Assembly (NCBI RefSeq): GCF_025833875.1
Contig: NZ_JAOYOD010000001.1
Coordinates: 5,181,501-5,245,500 of the forward strand
From: Reichenbachiella ulvae
GTDB taxonomy: Bacteria; Bacteroidota; Bacteroidia; Cytophagales; Cyclobacteriaceae
Reading direction: 5' to 3'
Length of the DNA: 64,000 bases
Below the pieces are notes generated by a model, which was not told where the DNA came from, made no database searches, and was given only the letters and a program-made list of their open reading frames with translations. Numbering within the stretch: the stretch's first letter is position 1; every line of letters starts with the position of its first letter. The position numbers were made by a program, and so were the translations under genes. Below, piece after piece: positions 1 through 8,232 of this stretch.

Positions 1-257
1 GATTCTGCTGCAAGGTGAATTACGTCTGTGATTTGCTTATCCTTGAATAATGCATCAATAAATGTGGCATCACAAATATCACCTTGTATGAACTCATAAT
101 TGCTGTTAACAATATCTGAGATATTCTCTTTATTGCCTGCGTAAGTAAGTTTATCCAGATTGATTATTTGATAATCAGTGTATTGATTTGAGAAATACCT
201 CACTACATGTGATCCGATGAATCCAGCACCACCTGTGATTAGGATTGATTTTTTCAT
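1..257 (-). CDS. rmlB: dTDP-glucose 4,6-dehydratase, N-terminal part
   Basis: This is the first 85 codons of a gene running off the left edge. I translated it from the minus strand: it begins MKKSILITGGAGFIGSHVVR, the Rossmann GxxGxxG nucleotide-binding motif of extended SDR enzymes. It continues with NLDKLTYAGN and ends at VIHLAAES, which together are characteristic of RmlB. RmlB converts dTDP-glucose to dTDP-4-keto-6-deoxyglucose, the entry to dTDP-rhamnose and other deoxysugars, in the cytoplasm. Its ATG overlaps the galE stop codon as ATGA, so it is translationally coupled to galE and ugd upstream. The active-site YxxxK lies outside the window, so the call rests on N-terminal similarity. 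Confidence 0.85.
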   Translation of the reverse strand, partial: MKKSILITGGAGFIGSHVVRYFSNQYTDYQIINLDKLTYAGNKENISDIVNSNYEFIQGDICDATFIDALFKDKQITDVIHLAAE

Positions 258-1267
258 TTAGATAAAGTTTTTTGCCAATTCCATGCGTCTTTTAGCGCAT
301 CGGACATACTAAGTTTAGCTTCCCAGTTCAGCAGTGTTTTTGCTTTTTTGGGAGCTGCATACACAGCTTCTACATCGCCACTTCTTCGCTCGCCTATTTC
401 ATAATTGAGTTTGACGCCAGTCGATGATTCAAATGAATGGATTAGTTCTAACACGCTAGCTCCTTTGCCTGTTCCGACGTTTACAGATTCGCATATTTTG
501 CTTTCTTGTGCGAACAAATATTCAAATGCCTTAACATGTGCGTCAGCCAGGTCCACTACGTGAATAAAGTCTCTTATACAGCTACCGTCAGGGGTATTAT
601 ATGTGTTTCCAAAAACTGTTAGTTTTTCTCTTAGTCCTGCAGCAGTTTGCGTGATGAAGGGTACCAAGTTGCTAGGGACTCCTAAAGGTAATTCTCCTAT
701 AAGAGAACTCGAATGCGCACCTATTGGATTGAAGTACCTTAATAATACACTTTTGTAATTGTTACTCGCATTTACAAAATCCTGAATTATTCTCTCACAA
801 AAAATTTTGGTTGAGCCATAAGGAGATTCGGCTTGCTTTATTTCAGCAGACTCATCAACAGGAAGCTTGTCAGGTTCTCCATAAACTGTACATGAGGAGG
901 AGAAGACAAGATTGTTACAGTCATTTTTTTGGGATACTTCAAGAACTGAAAGAAGACTATTGAGGTTGTTGTGATAATACTTCATCGGATTCTGAACCGA
1001 TTCTCCAACAGCCTTGTTTGCAGCAAAATGAATAATCCCTGCTATTTTATTCTCTTCAAATATTCGTTGAAGAAGAGATTTGTCAGAGCAATCTCCTTGA
1101 TAAAATGGGATTTCTTGATTTGTTATTTGGTTTAGGCGGTCTTTGATCCAGATTTCTGAGTTGTCTAGGTTGTCAACAATAATAGGTAGAAATCCAGCTT
1201 CACAAAGTGCCACGCAGGTATGGGATCCTATGTATCCCATACCTCCGGTCACTAATATGTTCTTCAT
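254..1267 (-). CDS. galE: UDP-glucose 4-epimerase
   Basis: The protein of 337 residues has the usual GalE length. The N-terminus reads VTGGMGYIGSHT, the NAD-binding glycine motif. SSSCTVYGEP and SPYGSTK supply the catalytic Ser and the YxxxK pair, and the substrate-loop region GxxxxDGSCIRDFIHV is present. GalE interconverts UDP-glucose and UDP-galactose in the cytoplasm for cell-surface glycans or galactose catabolism. It is the middle gene of a tight minus-strand operon ugd-galE-rmlB, starting 2 nt after the ugd stop and overlapping the rmlB ATG. The setting suggests exopolysaccharide or O-antigen precursor supply. It could also handle galactose released by the PUL further right, but it is not linked to it. 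Confidence 0.93.
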   Translation of the reverse strand: MKNILVTGGMGYIGSHTCVALCEAGFLPIIVDNLDNSEIWIKDRLNQITNQEIPFYQGDCSDKSLLQRIFEENKIAGIIHFAANKAVGESVQNPMKYYHNNLNSLLSVLEVSQKNDCNNLVFSSSCTVYGEPDKLPVDESAEIKQAESPYGSTKIFCERIIQDFVNASNNYKSVLLRYFNPIGAHSSSLIGELPLGVPSNLVPFITQTAAGLREKLTVFGNTYNTPDGSCIRDFIHVVDLADAHVKAFEYLFAQESKICESVNVGTGKGASVLELIHSFESSTGVKLNYEIGERRSGDVEAVYAAPKKAKTLLNWEAKLSMSDALKDAWNWQKTLSK

Positions 1268-1269
1268 AT

Positions 1270-2580
1270 TTAATTTTTAACAGCGGCTCTACCGATACTG
1301 TAGTAGGTAAAACCTAATTCAGCCATTGTTTCTGTGTTGTAAAGGTTACGACCATCAAAGATTACATTCTCCTTAAGAAGTGTTTTGATCTTGTCGAACT
1401 CTGGAGTTCTAAATACAGGCCACTCTGTCATAATTAGGAGTGCGTCAGCACCTTCTGCTGCAGCATATTCATCTTCACAGAACTCGATTGAATCACCGAG
1501 TTGACCTTTTACATTCTCCATTGCCTCAGGGTCGTAAGTTTTCACTTTTGCACCTGCGTCTAATAGAGCTTTGATGTTAACCAAAGCTGGAGCTTCTCTG
1601 ATATCGTCTGTATAAGGTTTAAATGCAAGTCCCCACACTGAGAAAGTTTTACCTTTGATATCACCAAAATGATCTTTGATTCTATCGATCAACTTAGTTT
1701 TTTGTGTTTCGTTTTTGGACATTACTGCATTGAGAATTTCAAAGTCATAATTGACTTCTTTAGCAGACTTTGCTAAAGCCTGAACATCCTTAGGGAAGCA
1801 GCTACCTCCGTATCCAATACCCGCGAAAAGGAATCTTTTTCCAATTCTTGAATCAGTACCAACCCCTTTTCTCACCATGTCTACATCTGCACCTACAAGC
1901 TCACACATGTTGGCGATTTCGTTCATGAAAGTGATTTTGGTCGCAAGGAAAGAATTAGCAGCATATTTAGTAAGCTCAGCAGACTTTTCATCCATTGTGA
2001 TTACAGGGTTTCCTTGTCTTACCAATGGAGCATAAAGTTCTTCCATGATTTTTTGAGCCTTTTTCGAGCTAGTTCCTATTACTACACGATCAGGTTTCAT
2101 GAAATCTTCTACAGCTACTCCTTCTCGTAAGAATTCAGGATTAGACACGACACTGAATTCCACTTTTGCATTGGCAGCAATGGCAGCAGTTACCTTGTCG
2201 GCAGTACCTACGGGTACTGTACTCTTGTCAACAATAACAGTGTAATCTTCTAAAATAGGTCCTAGATCATCAGCAACTTTAAGTATGTAGCTTAAATCCG
2301 CAGATCCATCTTCGCCCGGAGGTGTAGGCAAGGCCAGGAAGATTATTTTGGCTCCTTTTATACCTTCTTTAAGATTAGTGGTAAAGTCTAATCTCCCTTG
2401 TTTGATATTTCTATCGAATAATACATCTAGACCGGGTTCATAGATAGGTATTACTTTGTTTTTTAGTTTCTCGACTTTCTTTTCATCAATGTCGATGCAG
2501 GTTACATGGTTGCCAGTTTCGGCAAAGCAAGTTCCGGTTACTAATCCTACATAACCAGTTCCAACTACAGCTATTTTCAT
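1270..2580 (-). CDS. ugd: UDP-glucose 6-dehydrogenase
   Basis: The protein of 436 residues has the three-part UDP-glucose/GDP-mannose dehydrogenase layout. The N-terminal NAD domain starts VVGTGYVGLVTGTCFAE, the central helical domain follows, and the C-terminal substrate domain contains SVWGLAFKPYTDDIREAP. The catalytic cysteine lies in GYGGSCFPKD near residue 260. The enzyme oxidises UDP-glucose to UDP-glucuronate with two NAD+. It is first in the ugd-galE-rmlB operon, with a possible -7 box about 28 nt upstream of its ATG. Together the three genes supply activated sugars for surface polysaccharide. No anomaly seen. Confidence 0.94.
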   Translation of the reverse strand: MKIAVVGTGYVGLVTGTCFAETGNHVTCIDIDEKKVEKLKNKVIPIYEPGLDVLFDRNIKQGRLDFTTNLKEGIKGAKIIFLALPTPPGEDGSADLSYILKVADDLGPILEDYTVIVDKSTVPVGTADKVTAAIAANAKVEFSVVSNPEFLREGVAVEDFMKPDRVVIGTSSKKAQKIMEELYAPLVRQGNPVITMDEKSAELTKYAANSFLATKITFMNEIANMCELVGADVDMVRKGVGTDSRIGKRFLFAGIGYGGSCFPKDVQALAKSAKEVNYDFEILNAVMSKNETQKTKLIDRIKDHFGDIKGKTFSVWGLAFKPYTDDIREAPALVNIKALLDAGAKVKTYDPEAMENVKGQLGDSIEFCEDEYAAAEGADALLIMTEWPVFRTPEFDKIKTLLKENVIFDGRNLYNTETMAELGFTYYSIGRAAVKN

Positions 2581-2607
2581 AATTCTAAAGGTTCATTTGA
2601 AGTGTTG

Positions 2608-2615
2608 CAAATCTA
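2608..2615 (-). promoter_or_regulatory. candidate -7 box for the ugd operon
   Basis: On the minus strand this reads TAGATTTG, a perfect match to the Bacteroidota -7 consensus TAnnTTTG, about 28 nt upstream of the ugd ATG. No good TTTG -33 element was found at the usual spacing, so support is moderate. The region 2581-2772 is the divergent intergenic space to the acyl-CoA dehydrogenase. Confidence 0.35.
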
Positions 2616-2772
2616 AGATTTACAATAGTAATTAAGGAGTAAATAGGGTGAAATTGTTCAGACCTGCTTTTTGTCAGTTTTTTTATACTAATTGATTAAT
2701 CTTTTCAAGTTTTTATTATTGCGAAAAAAAGTTTAGAATTGATTGTTAAACATTAGAAATCAATAATTTAAG

Positions 2773-3936
2773 ATGATAAAAAATAGCGAAAATACGCAGG
2801 TTGCGTTTGAGAACTGTAGGATGGTGGCTGATATGATAAAGGGCTTTTGCGAAAAAGAAATTAGGCCTTTTATGATGGAATGGGATGAAAATCAGGTATT
2901 TCCGGTTGAACTTTTTCGTAAGATGGGAGAGTTGGGGCTTATGGGAGTTTTGGTTCCTCAGGAATATGGTGGGGCTGGATTTGGTTATCATGAATATGTG
3001 AAAGTGGTTTCTGAATTGGCAAAAGTTGATGGTTCCATCGGTTTATCTGTGGCAGCACATAATTCGCTATGTACAGGTCATATTTTGCAATTTGGCAATG
3101 ATGATCAGAAGAGTAGATGGTTGCCAAAGCTCGCTTCTGGGGAATGGATTGGTGCCTGGGGGTTGACGGAACCTAATACTGGTTCTGATGCAGGGAATAT
3201 GAAAACAGTTGCTAAACAAGAAGGGGGTCACTGGGTTATTAACGGGACTAAAAATTTCATTACTCATGGTATTTCAGGAGATGTTGCGGTGGTGATGACG
3301 AGAACGGGAGAGCCTGGTGATTCTCATGGTATGACGGCATTTGTGGTTGAAAGAGGAACTCCTGGCTTCAAAGGTGGTAAGAAGGAAAACAAATTGGGTA
3401 TGAGAGCCTCTGAGACTGCCGAAATGATTTTCGAAGATTGTCGCGTGCCTGCTGAAAACATCCTTGGGGAAGTAGGTGAAGGCTTTGTCCAGGCATTGAA
3501 GATATTAGATGGAGGAAGGATATCAATTGCTGCGCTTGGTTTAGGAATAGCTCAAGGCGCATTGGATGCGGCAATTGCCTATGCTCAGGAAAGGAAGCAG
3601 TTCAATCAAGAAATAGCCAAATTTCAAGGCATATCTTTCAAAATAGCTGATATGGCTACTCAGGTCATGGCCTCTCGGCTATTAATTAAAGAGGCGGCAG
3701 AACTAAAAAATCAAGGAAAATCTGTGAACCAAGAATCTGCGATGGCTAAGCTCCATTCTTCAGAGACTGCTGTTTCTGTGGCGAATGACGCAGTTCAGAT
3801 ATTCGGTGGATATGGCTATGTCAAGGATTTTCCAGTTGAGAAGTATTACAGAGATGCGAAACTTTGTACCATAGGAGAGGGTACATCCGAGATTCAAAAA
3901 CTGGTTATTTCAAGAACTCTTTTTAATAATCTGTAA
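2773..3936 (+). CDS. acyl-CoA dehydrogenase
   Basis: The protein of 387 residues matches the usual length of the family. The N-terminal helical domain is followed by the signature [13 protein letters not shown], the flavin/substrate-binding strand region, and [10 protein letters not shown]. The C-terminal helical domain has [12 protein letters not shown] and [19 protein letters not shown]. The sequence [14 protein letters not shown] carries the glutamate that serves as catalytic base in short-chain members. The enzyme catalyses FAD-dependent alpha,beta-dehydrogenation of an acyl-CoA in fatty-acid or branched-chain amino-acid breakdown, passing electrons to ETF. Chain-length preference cannot be read here; the sequence looks most like the butyryl/short-chain group. 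It is transcribed alone, divergent from ugd, and followed by rpsU with its own promoter. Confidence 0.9.
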   Translation: MIKNSENTQVAFENCRMVADMIKGFCEKEIRPFMMEWDENQVFPVELFRKMGELGLMGVLVPQEYGGAGFGYHEYVKVVSELAKVDGSIGLSVAAHNSLCTGHILQFGNDDQKSRWLPKLASGEWIGAWGLTEPNTGSDAGNMKTVAKQEGGHWVINGTKNFITHGISGDVAVVMTRTGEPGDSHGMTAFVVERGTPGFKGGKKENKLGMRASETAEMIFEDCRVPAENILGEVGEGFVQALKILDGGRISIAALGLGIAQGALDAAIAYAQERKQFNQEIAKFQGISFKIADMATQVMASRLLIKEAAELKNQGKSVNQESAMAKLHSSETAVSVANDAVQIFGGYGYVKDFPVEKYYRDAKLCTIGEGTSEIQKLVISRTLFNNL

Positions 3937-3952
3937 ATTAATTGATTGTCTC

Positions 3953-3983
3953 TTGTATAAGAGATATAGTCATTTTAAATTTG
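3953..3983 (+). promoter_or_regulatory. rpsU promoter with inverted repeat in the spacer
   Basis: A -7 box TAAATTTG at 3976-3983 is preceded by TTG at 3953-3955 with 20 nt between them, the expected Bacteroidota spacing. A 6-bp inverted repeat TCTCTT/AAGAGA with loop GTAT (3949-3964) overlaps the -33 region. It could be a weak terminator for the upstream gene or an operator. The ATG of rpsU lies 30 nt downstream of the -7 box. Confidence 0.6.
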
Positions 3984-4013
3984 CGCTCCCAAAAGAATCA
4001 GAAATAAGAGACT

Positions 4014-4208
4014 ATGTTAATTATAAACGTAAAAGAAAACGAATCTATTGATAAGGCTTTGAAACGCTTCAAGAAGAAGTTCGAGAAAACTGGCGTTTTG
4101 AGAGAGTTGAGATCAAGAACTCACTTTGAGAAGAAGTCTGTTACTAAAAGAGCAGAGAAAATCAGAGCTGCTTATAAGCAAAAAATGTACGCAGAAGAAA
4201 ACTACTAA
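4014..4208 (+). CDS. rpsU: 30S ribosomal protein bS21
   Basis: This is a 64-residue, strongly basic protein of the exact size of bS21. It starts MLIINVKENESIDKALKRFK and contains the arginine/lysine-rich RSRTHFEKKSVTKRAEKIR segment typical of the family. bS21 sits on the 30S platform near the anti-Shine-Dalgarno region of 16S rRNA. In many Bacteroidota bS21 is thought to help hide the anti-SD, in line with the near absence of SD sequences in this window (family knowledge). It is followed by the Xer-type recombinase and hpf, a conserved order in the phylum. Confidence 0.95.
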   Translation: MLIINVKENESIDKALKRFKKKFEKTGVLRELRSRTHFEKKSVTKRAEKIRAAYKQKMYAEENY

Positions 4209-4263
4209 TACTAGTAGTTTTTCTGCTGGGTTTTTGATAAGTTAGTATTACCTCTTTTAGGTA

Positions 4264-5139
4264 ATGCTAATGATAAAACCCTTTTTGAAATACCTCCTTA
4301 ATGAGAAGCGTTACAGTGTTCATACTGTAGGCTCATATGAAATTGATCTCCTTCAATTTCAGTCTTTCCTAGAAGATTTAGATGCTGATTTAGATCAAGC
4401 CTCCACAAAGATGTTGAGGGCTTGGATAGTATCCTTGATAGAAGAGGGTAAAAGCCCCCGGTCTGTCAATAGAAAAATTGCATCTCTCAGAACTTACTAT
4501 AAGTTTTTGCTAAAACGGGAACTGATAAAAAAGAATCCCGCTCTCAATCTCAAACCATTAAAAACAGCCAAGCAACTTCCTCAGTTCGTTCAAAAATCTG
4601 AGATGAATAATCTTTTAGATCATTCTGTTTTCTCTGATGATTTTGAAGGGCATAGAGATCGCGTAATAATGGAATTGCTTTATAGCACAGGTATCCGAAG
4701 AGCGGAATTGATTGGTTTAAAAGAGGAGGATGTTGATTTGTTTAATGGTACGATCAAGGTTCTTGGAAAAAGAAATAAAGAGCGAATCATTCCCCTTGCT
4801 AAAAGCAACGTGGCCTTGTTGAAATCGTATATATCTAGTAAGAACAATGCGGGTTTTGAAAGTCCATTTATGCTAGTAACTAACCAAGGCAAACAATCCT
4901 ATCCCATGATGATAAATAGAATCGTCAAAAAATATCTGGGGTATATTTCCAATATAGATAAGAAAAGTCCTCATGTGTTGCGTCATACATTCGCAACCCA
5001 TATGCTTGATAATGGGGCAGATCTCAATGCTGTTAAAGATTTACTCGGTCATGCGAGTTTAGCAGCTACGCAGGTCTATACCCATAATTCTTTGGAGAAG
5101 CTGAAAACAGTATTTGATCAAGCTCATCCAAAAGCCTAA
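4264..5139 (+). CDS. tyrosine recombinase, XerC/XerD type
   Basis: The 291-residue protein has Xer length. An N-terminal SAM-like core-binding domain (about 1-90: FLKYLLNEKRYSVHTVGSYE) is followed by a catalytic domain. The catalytic residues are visible: Arg in YSTGIRRAELIGL, Lys in LGKRNKERIIPL, His-x-x-Arg in HVLRHTFATHML, His in LLGHASLAATQVYTH, and the nucleophile Tyr in the same motif. Xer recombinases resolve chromosome dimers at dif with FtsK. The start could be the ATG at 4264 or the one at 4270 (MIKPFLKY), which looks as good. The context rpsU-xer-hpf is a core housekeeping block, so this is not a mobile-element integrase. Confidence 0.88.
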   Translation: MLMIKPFLKYLLNEKRYSVHTVGSYEIDLLQFQSFLEDLDADLDQASTKMLRAWIVSLIEEGKSPRSVNRKIASLRTYYKFLLKRELIKKNPALNLKPLKTAKQLPQFVQKSEMNNLLDHSVFSDDFEGHRDRVIMELLYSTGIRRAELIGLKEEDVDLFNGTIKVLGKRNKERIIPLAKSNVALLKSYISSKNNAGFESPFMLVTNQGKQSYPMMINRIVKKYLGYISNIDKKSPHVLRHTFATHMLDNGADLNAVKDLLGHASLAATQVYTHNSLEKLKTVFDQAHPKA

Positions 5140-5167
5140 ATAATTGTTTAATTTAAATTTTAATCTT

Positions 5168-5467
5168 ATGAAACTACAGATGCATTCCATTCATTTTGAC
5201 GCAGATCAAAAGTTGGTAAATTTCATCCAGAAAAAGGCAGACAAATTAGAGACCTTTTACGACCGAATAATTGACGGTGAAGTTATCATGAAGGTGGAAA
5301 ATGTTGATTCGAGGGATAATAAAGTTATTGAGATTAAAATCAATATTCCTGGTGCTCAGCTGTTTGCCAAAAGACAGTCAAAATCTTTTGAAGCGGGTGC
5401 AGATGAGGTGATTGAATCACTTCGAAGACAATTAAAAAAGAGAAAAGAGAAAATGATAGCTCATTGA
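5168..5467 (+). CDS. hpf: ribosome hibernation promoting factor, short form
   Basis: The protein is about 99 residues, starting at MKLQMHSIHFDADQ. A longer reading from 5144 lacks support, since the N-terminus MKLxMxSIHFDAD is the family start. It has the beta-alpha-beta-beta-beta-alpha layout of HPF/RaiA proteins and a basic C-terminal helix (SLRRQLKKRKEKM). There is no long C-terminal dimerisation domain, so it is the short type. It binds the A/P-site region of the 30S subunit and promotes ribosome dimers or inactive monomers in stationary phase. It is the last gene of the rpsU-xer-hpf unit and is followed at once by a strong terminator. Confidence 0.9.
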   Translation: MKLQMHSIHFDADQKLVNFIQKKADKLETFYDRIIDGEVIMKVENVDSRDNKVIEIKINIPGAQLFAKRQSKSFEAGADEVIESLRRQLKKRKEKMIAH

Positions 5468-5486
5468 TGATAATGAGTAACATGTA

Positions 5487-5520
5487 GAAAAAGCCCTGGC
5501 ATAAATGTCAGGGCTTTTTT
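5487..5520. terminator. bidirectional Rho-independent terminator
   Basis: The stem AAGCCCTGGCA/TGTCAGGGCTT (one G-T wobble) with loop TAAA is flanked by A-runs on the left and T-runs on the right. It ends hpf on the plus strand and the 5.5-11 kb cluster on the minus strand. Confidence 0.9.
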
Positions 5521-6326
5521 TATCTCTGAAATTGCTGCTGCAAATTGATGGTTTTTCTAGAATAGCCAGAAGGTATTCTGAAGAGGCTTGGGTTAATTTC
5601 TGATTCTGAAATGCTTTGGACTAAGCTGTTGCTGCTGGCAACCCCTTTCTCATTGAAAGTGATTGTTTTTACGGGTAATCCTTTTTCTAAAATAGGACTG
5701 TTCTCATCTATTTTTATCGCCTGCAAGGATTGAGGAGTGGGTAACAATGAGGCTACCTCTTCGAGATTTTCTTTGAAGAAGGTCATTAAACTATTAAGAA
5801 CATGGAATTTTGATTCTAGAATCCCCAATTCTTGATAAGAGGCTATATTGGTCTCTATCACTTTTTTGTTAGCACTGATCCCAGTATAAAGTGTGGTATT
5901 CCAGGAACTCACTTTTGTGTTTCCATTGTTTTTGTATTCAACCAAGGCATTGTTTTTTGGAGAAAGAAGTTGATCAAGTTTTTCTTGTTGCTCTTTAGGC
6001 ATTTGCGATGAAAATTGTTTCATCATCTGAACCATCATTCTTAATTGATCCTTCAATTGCTGCAAGGTCGGCTCATCAAACTGGTAGTATTCCCTTTTGC
6101 TATGATCTATAAATGTGAATATTTGTTTAGACGCATCAAAGATGAGGCTGCTATTGTCTGCGCCTGAGTTTTGAATCGACAGGTGTGTGTCGTTAAGATA
6201 CATTTTAGATGTCGTAACTTTCTGATTGCTGAGGTCTGTGGATTTTGAAACAATTACAATCCCAGTGTCAGCAAATACTGTAGCTGACTGAATCAGGATA
6301 ATCAATACGATATGAAGGAATTTCAT
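5520..6326 (-). CDS. secreted DUF4412-like protein
   Basis: A 268-residue protein with an N-terminal signal peptide (MKFLHIVLIILIQSATVFA, cut likely after FADT or FA). The next part has YLNDTHLSIQNSG, SLIFDASKQIFTFIDHSKREYY and a Met/Gln-rich helix (LRMMVQMMKQFSSQMPKEQQ). This pattern resembles the DUF4412 family of periplasmic proteins, in which a stored value in IxDxxxxxxxxIDH is followed by a helix; the assignment is by eye. Function is unknown. It is the last gene of a minus-strand cluster downstream of a two-component system and a lipoprotein, 15 nt after the latter, so it is probably co-transcribed and perhaps envelope-stress related (inference). Confidence 0.6.
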   Translation of the reverse strand: MKFLHIVLIILIQSATVFADTGIVIVSKSTDLSNQKVTTSKMYLNDTHLSIQNSGADNSSLIFDASKQIFTFIDHSKREYYQFDEPTLQQLKDQLRMMVQMMKQFSSQMPKEQQEKLDQLLSPKNNALVEYKNNGNTKVSSWNTTLYTGISANKKVIETNIASYQELGILESKFHVLNSLMTFFKENLEEVASLLPTPQSLQAIKIDENSPILEKGLPVKTITFNEKGVASSNSLVQSISESEINPSLFRIPSGYSRKTINLQQQFQR

Positions 6327-6341
6327 GATTGTAAATTACGT

Positions 6342-7121
6342 TTAGTCTAATGTAAAAAGCTTCTGATCTAAATGTTCTGAAGCTACAATGTTTTCAATAT
6401 TTCTTTCTCCACGTTTTGTTGAGAATAATACGTTTCCGTATTTATTATACCCTCCCCATTTTTCTTTGAATTGAGGTTCGGTATGAGAATGGTCAGGGTA
6501 ATAGGCCCATTGGGTAATCAAGTTCGTTTCGGGGTTAAACCAAAGATCATATAGAAAAGGAGTGCTACTTTGTTCAAAGGCCATTTGAATTCTATGCGCT
6601 TCTAAACTATCCTGTACTTGATCCTCGCCAATGTAATACAATGTCACTCCGTCTCCCTTTATTTCAAATGGAATTGTTAATAACCTGGAATCCATTTTCC
6701 ACATATCGTTGGCTGATTGCAAATATGTTGCCAAGGAGTCGGGACTTTCTATGCTTATTCCGTTCTTTTTTACTTTTATCGTTTGTTTGTCAATATTAAA
6801 GATCATTGATAGAGTATCAGCCAAAAGATCTAATCTCACTATATCTTCTGTTCGATTCCAGTAATACTTTCTGCCGTCAATCTCCCATTCTAAATATTTG
6901 ATTTTGTCCCACGCCATGCGGCCACCAATTGCCTCCATGATTTTGTCAGCTAGATAAATGGCTGATGGATCTGATTTTTCGATGTTGAAGCCCTCTATGG
7001 GGGCGTTGATGTCGCTAATGGTCGTAGTTTGAATCTCTGGTTCTGAGTTTTTGTTTTCTTTTTTGCTGCAACTCGATACCGAGATAATCAACAAAATAGG
7101 AATGATGTAGTGGGTTTTCAT
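6342..7121 (-). CDS. lipoprotein, possible DUF6503 family
   Basis: A 259-residue lipoprotein: MKTHYIIPILLIISVSSC carries a lipobox ending in Cys18. The mature part has ADKIMEAIGGRMAWDKIKYLEWEIDGRKYYW, which resembles the Bacteroidota DUF6503 group. Later strands such as YDLWFNPETNLITQWAYYP suggest a LolA/LolB-like open barrel, a fold often used to hold lipids (inference). No catalytic residues can be named. It lies between the kinase-like gene and the DUF4412-like gene with gaps of 21 and 15 nt, and so belongs to their operon. Confidence 0.55.
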   Translation of the reverse strand: MKTHYIIPILLIISVSSCSKKENKNSEPEIQTTTISDINAPIEGFNIEKSDPSAIYLADKIMEAIGGRMAWDKIKYLEWEIDGRKYYWNRTEDIVRLDLLADTLSMIFNIDKQTIKVKKNGISIESPDSLATYLQSANDMWKMDSRLLTIPFEIKGDGVTLYYIGEDQVQDSLEAHRIQMAFEQSSTPFLYDLWFNPETNLITQWAYYPDHSHTEPQFKEKWGGYNKYGNVLFSTKRGERNIENIVASEHLDQKLFTLD

Positions 7122-7142
7122 GGCTTCAATGGTTTTGTTGAT

Positions 7143-8183
7143 TTAGAGATTATATAAATCCGGCTTTTTGATTAGCATCCAGAGGCTTACTTTAACTATG
7201 TCACCCATATTATTACAAGATAGGAATTTCTTTTCGTCATAGAATTCTGACAGATCGTTTTTCAGTGTTTTAATGTTTTCTTCGGTAGAGATCTCGTCTG
7301 TTACCATTACACGGAGAAGGTCTGCTACTCTGTATCGTTCCACTTTTAGACGATTGGCTATCAGTGCTCGTTCTTCCTTTTGGTACTGTCTCACCGTCTC
7401 TGGAGTCATATGTTTCAGGCCAATTTCAATTAAAGGGTTGTTCTGCTTGAAGTACTGAGGTAGATACACACTTCTTCTGCCTTCGTAGCACTGTTGATCA
7501 AAATCAATGGCTCTCAATCGATAAGAAACCTCTTCAAAATCAGGGGTGATATTGACAACAAAGTTGCTAGAATGCATGTCTCCCAGTAGCTGTACGAAAC
7601 ATCTTTCATTGAACTTTACAAATTCCTTTGCTAGTCGAATCTCGTTCAACCCCTTGTCTTTAAGGTTGTTTTTGATGAATTGGTCACAGGGAATGCCGGC
7701 TATATGCTCTTCAATGAGAGTTTGCTGGTAAACGCCATAGCCAATTCTGTTAGGAGAGAGTAAATGTTCTAACTCCAGGCCGTAGATTCGAGAAGCATCT
7801 GCGATTTTGATGTAGAAGTAGTCGAAATTGTCATTGATTTGGTTGACTACTCGGACACGAAATGGTTTGGTATTCCCGTATTCACAGATGTCTAACCTGT
7901 CGATAACGAGGTGATCCATCACGCTAAGATCTCCATCAGACTTGATGATAGCATAGATCTTTTTTAGGCTTTGGTAGATCGTCTGCATGTCAGACTGTGG
8001 ATAGAATACTGTTTGCCAAAGTGTGTCGTGCCCATTTTTGTCGTAAAGAGGAATGGCATTGTCAAATCGCAATAGATCTTGGTATTCGATGTTGGCGGAT
8101 ATGGCTCTTTGATATTTTTTTAGATACCTCTGGAGGCGTTGGCCAACTGGATAGACAATTTTCTTTTTACTAATCAATGCCAT
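7143..8183 (-). CDS. cytoplasmic protein with kinase-like active-site motifs
   Basis: A 346-residue protein with no signal peptide or membrane segment. I do not recognise a named family. Two motifs resemble the catalytic core of the aminoglycoside-phosphotransferase/protein-kinase-like superfamily. LGDMHSSNFVVN (about residues 199-210) looks like the catalytic loop [H/G]GDxHxxN, and LRAIDFDQQ (about 223-231) looks like the metal-binding [I/L]DFD. Upstream segments FRVRVVNQINDNFDYFYIK and YGVYQQTLIEEHIAG could be the ATP-cradle lysine strand and hinge. A phosphotransferase role is therefore inferred, substrate unknown. It lies 49 nt downstream of the histidine kinase gene and is probably in the same operon. 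Confidence 0.5.
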   Translation of the reverse strand: MALISKKKIVYPVGQRLQRYLKKYQRAISANIEYQDLLRFDNAIPLYDKNGHDTLWQTVFYPQSDMQTIYQSLKKIYAIIKSDGDLSVMDHLVIDRLDICEYGNTKPFRVRVVNQINDNFDYFYIKIADASRIYGLELEHLLSPNRIGYGVYQQTLIEEHIAGIPCDQFIKNNLKDKGLNEIRLAKEFVKFNERCFVQLLGDMHSSNFVVNITPDFEEVSYRLRAIDFDQQCYEGRRSVYLPQYFKQNNPLIEIGLKHMTPETVRQYQKEERALIANRLKVERYRVADLLRVMVTDEISTEENIKTLKNDLSEFYDEKKFLSCNNMGDIVKVSLWMLIKKPDLYNL

Positions 8184-8232
8184 GATAATAAGGGGGCTGA
8201 AATTCTATGCTAGAATAGTAAACTTTGGGCAT

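Noticed and set aside
4264..5139. Tyrosine recombinase as an island integrase
   Set aside because: It lies in the conserved rpsU-recombinase-hpf core block 13 kb from the PUL and has Xer length and motifs.
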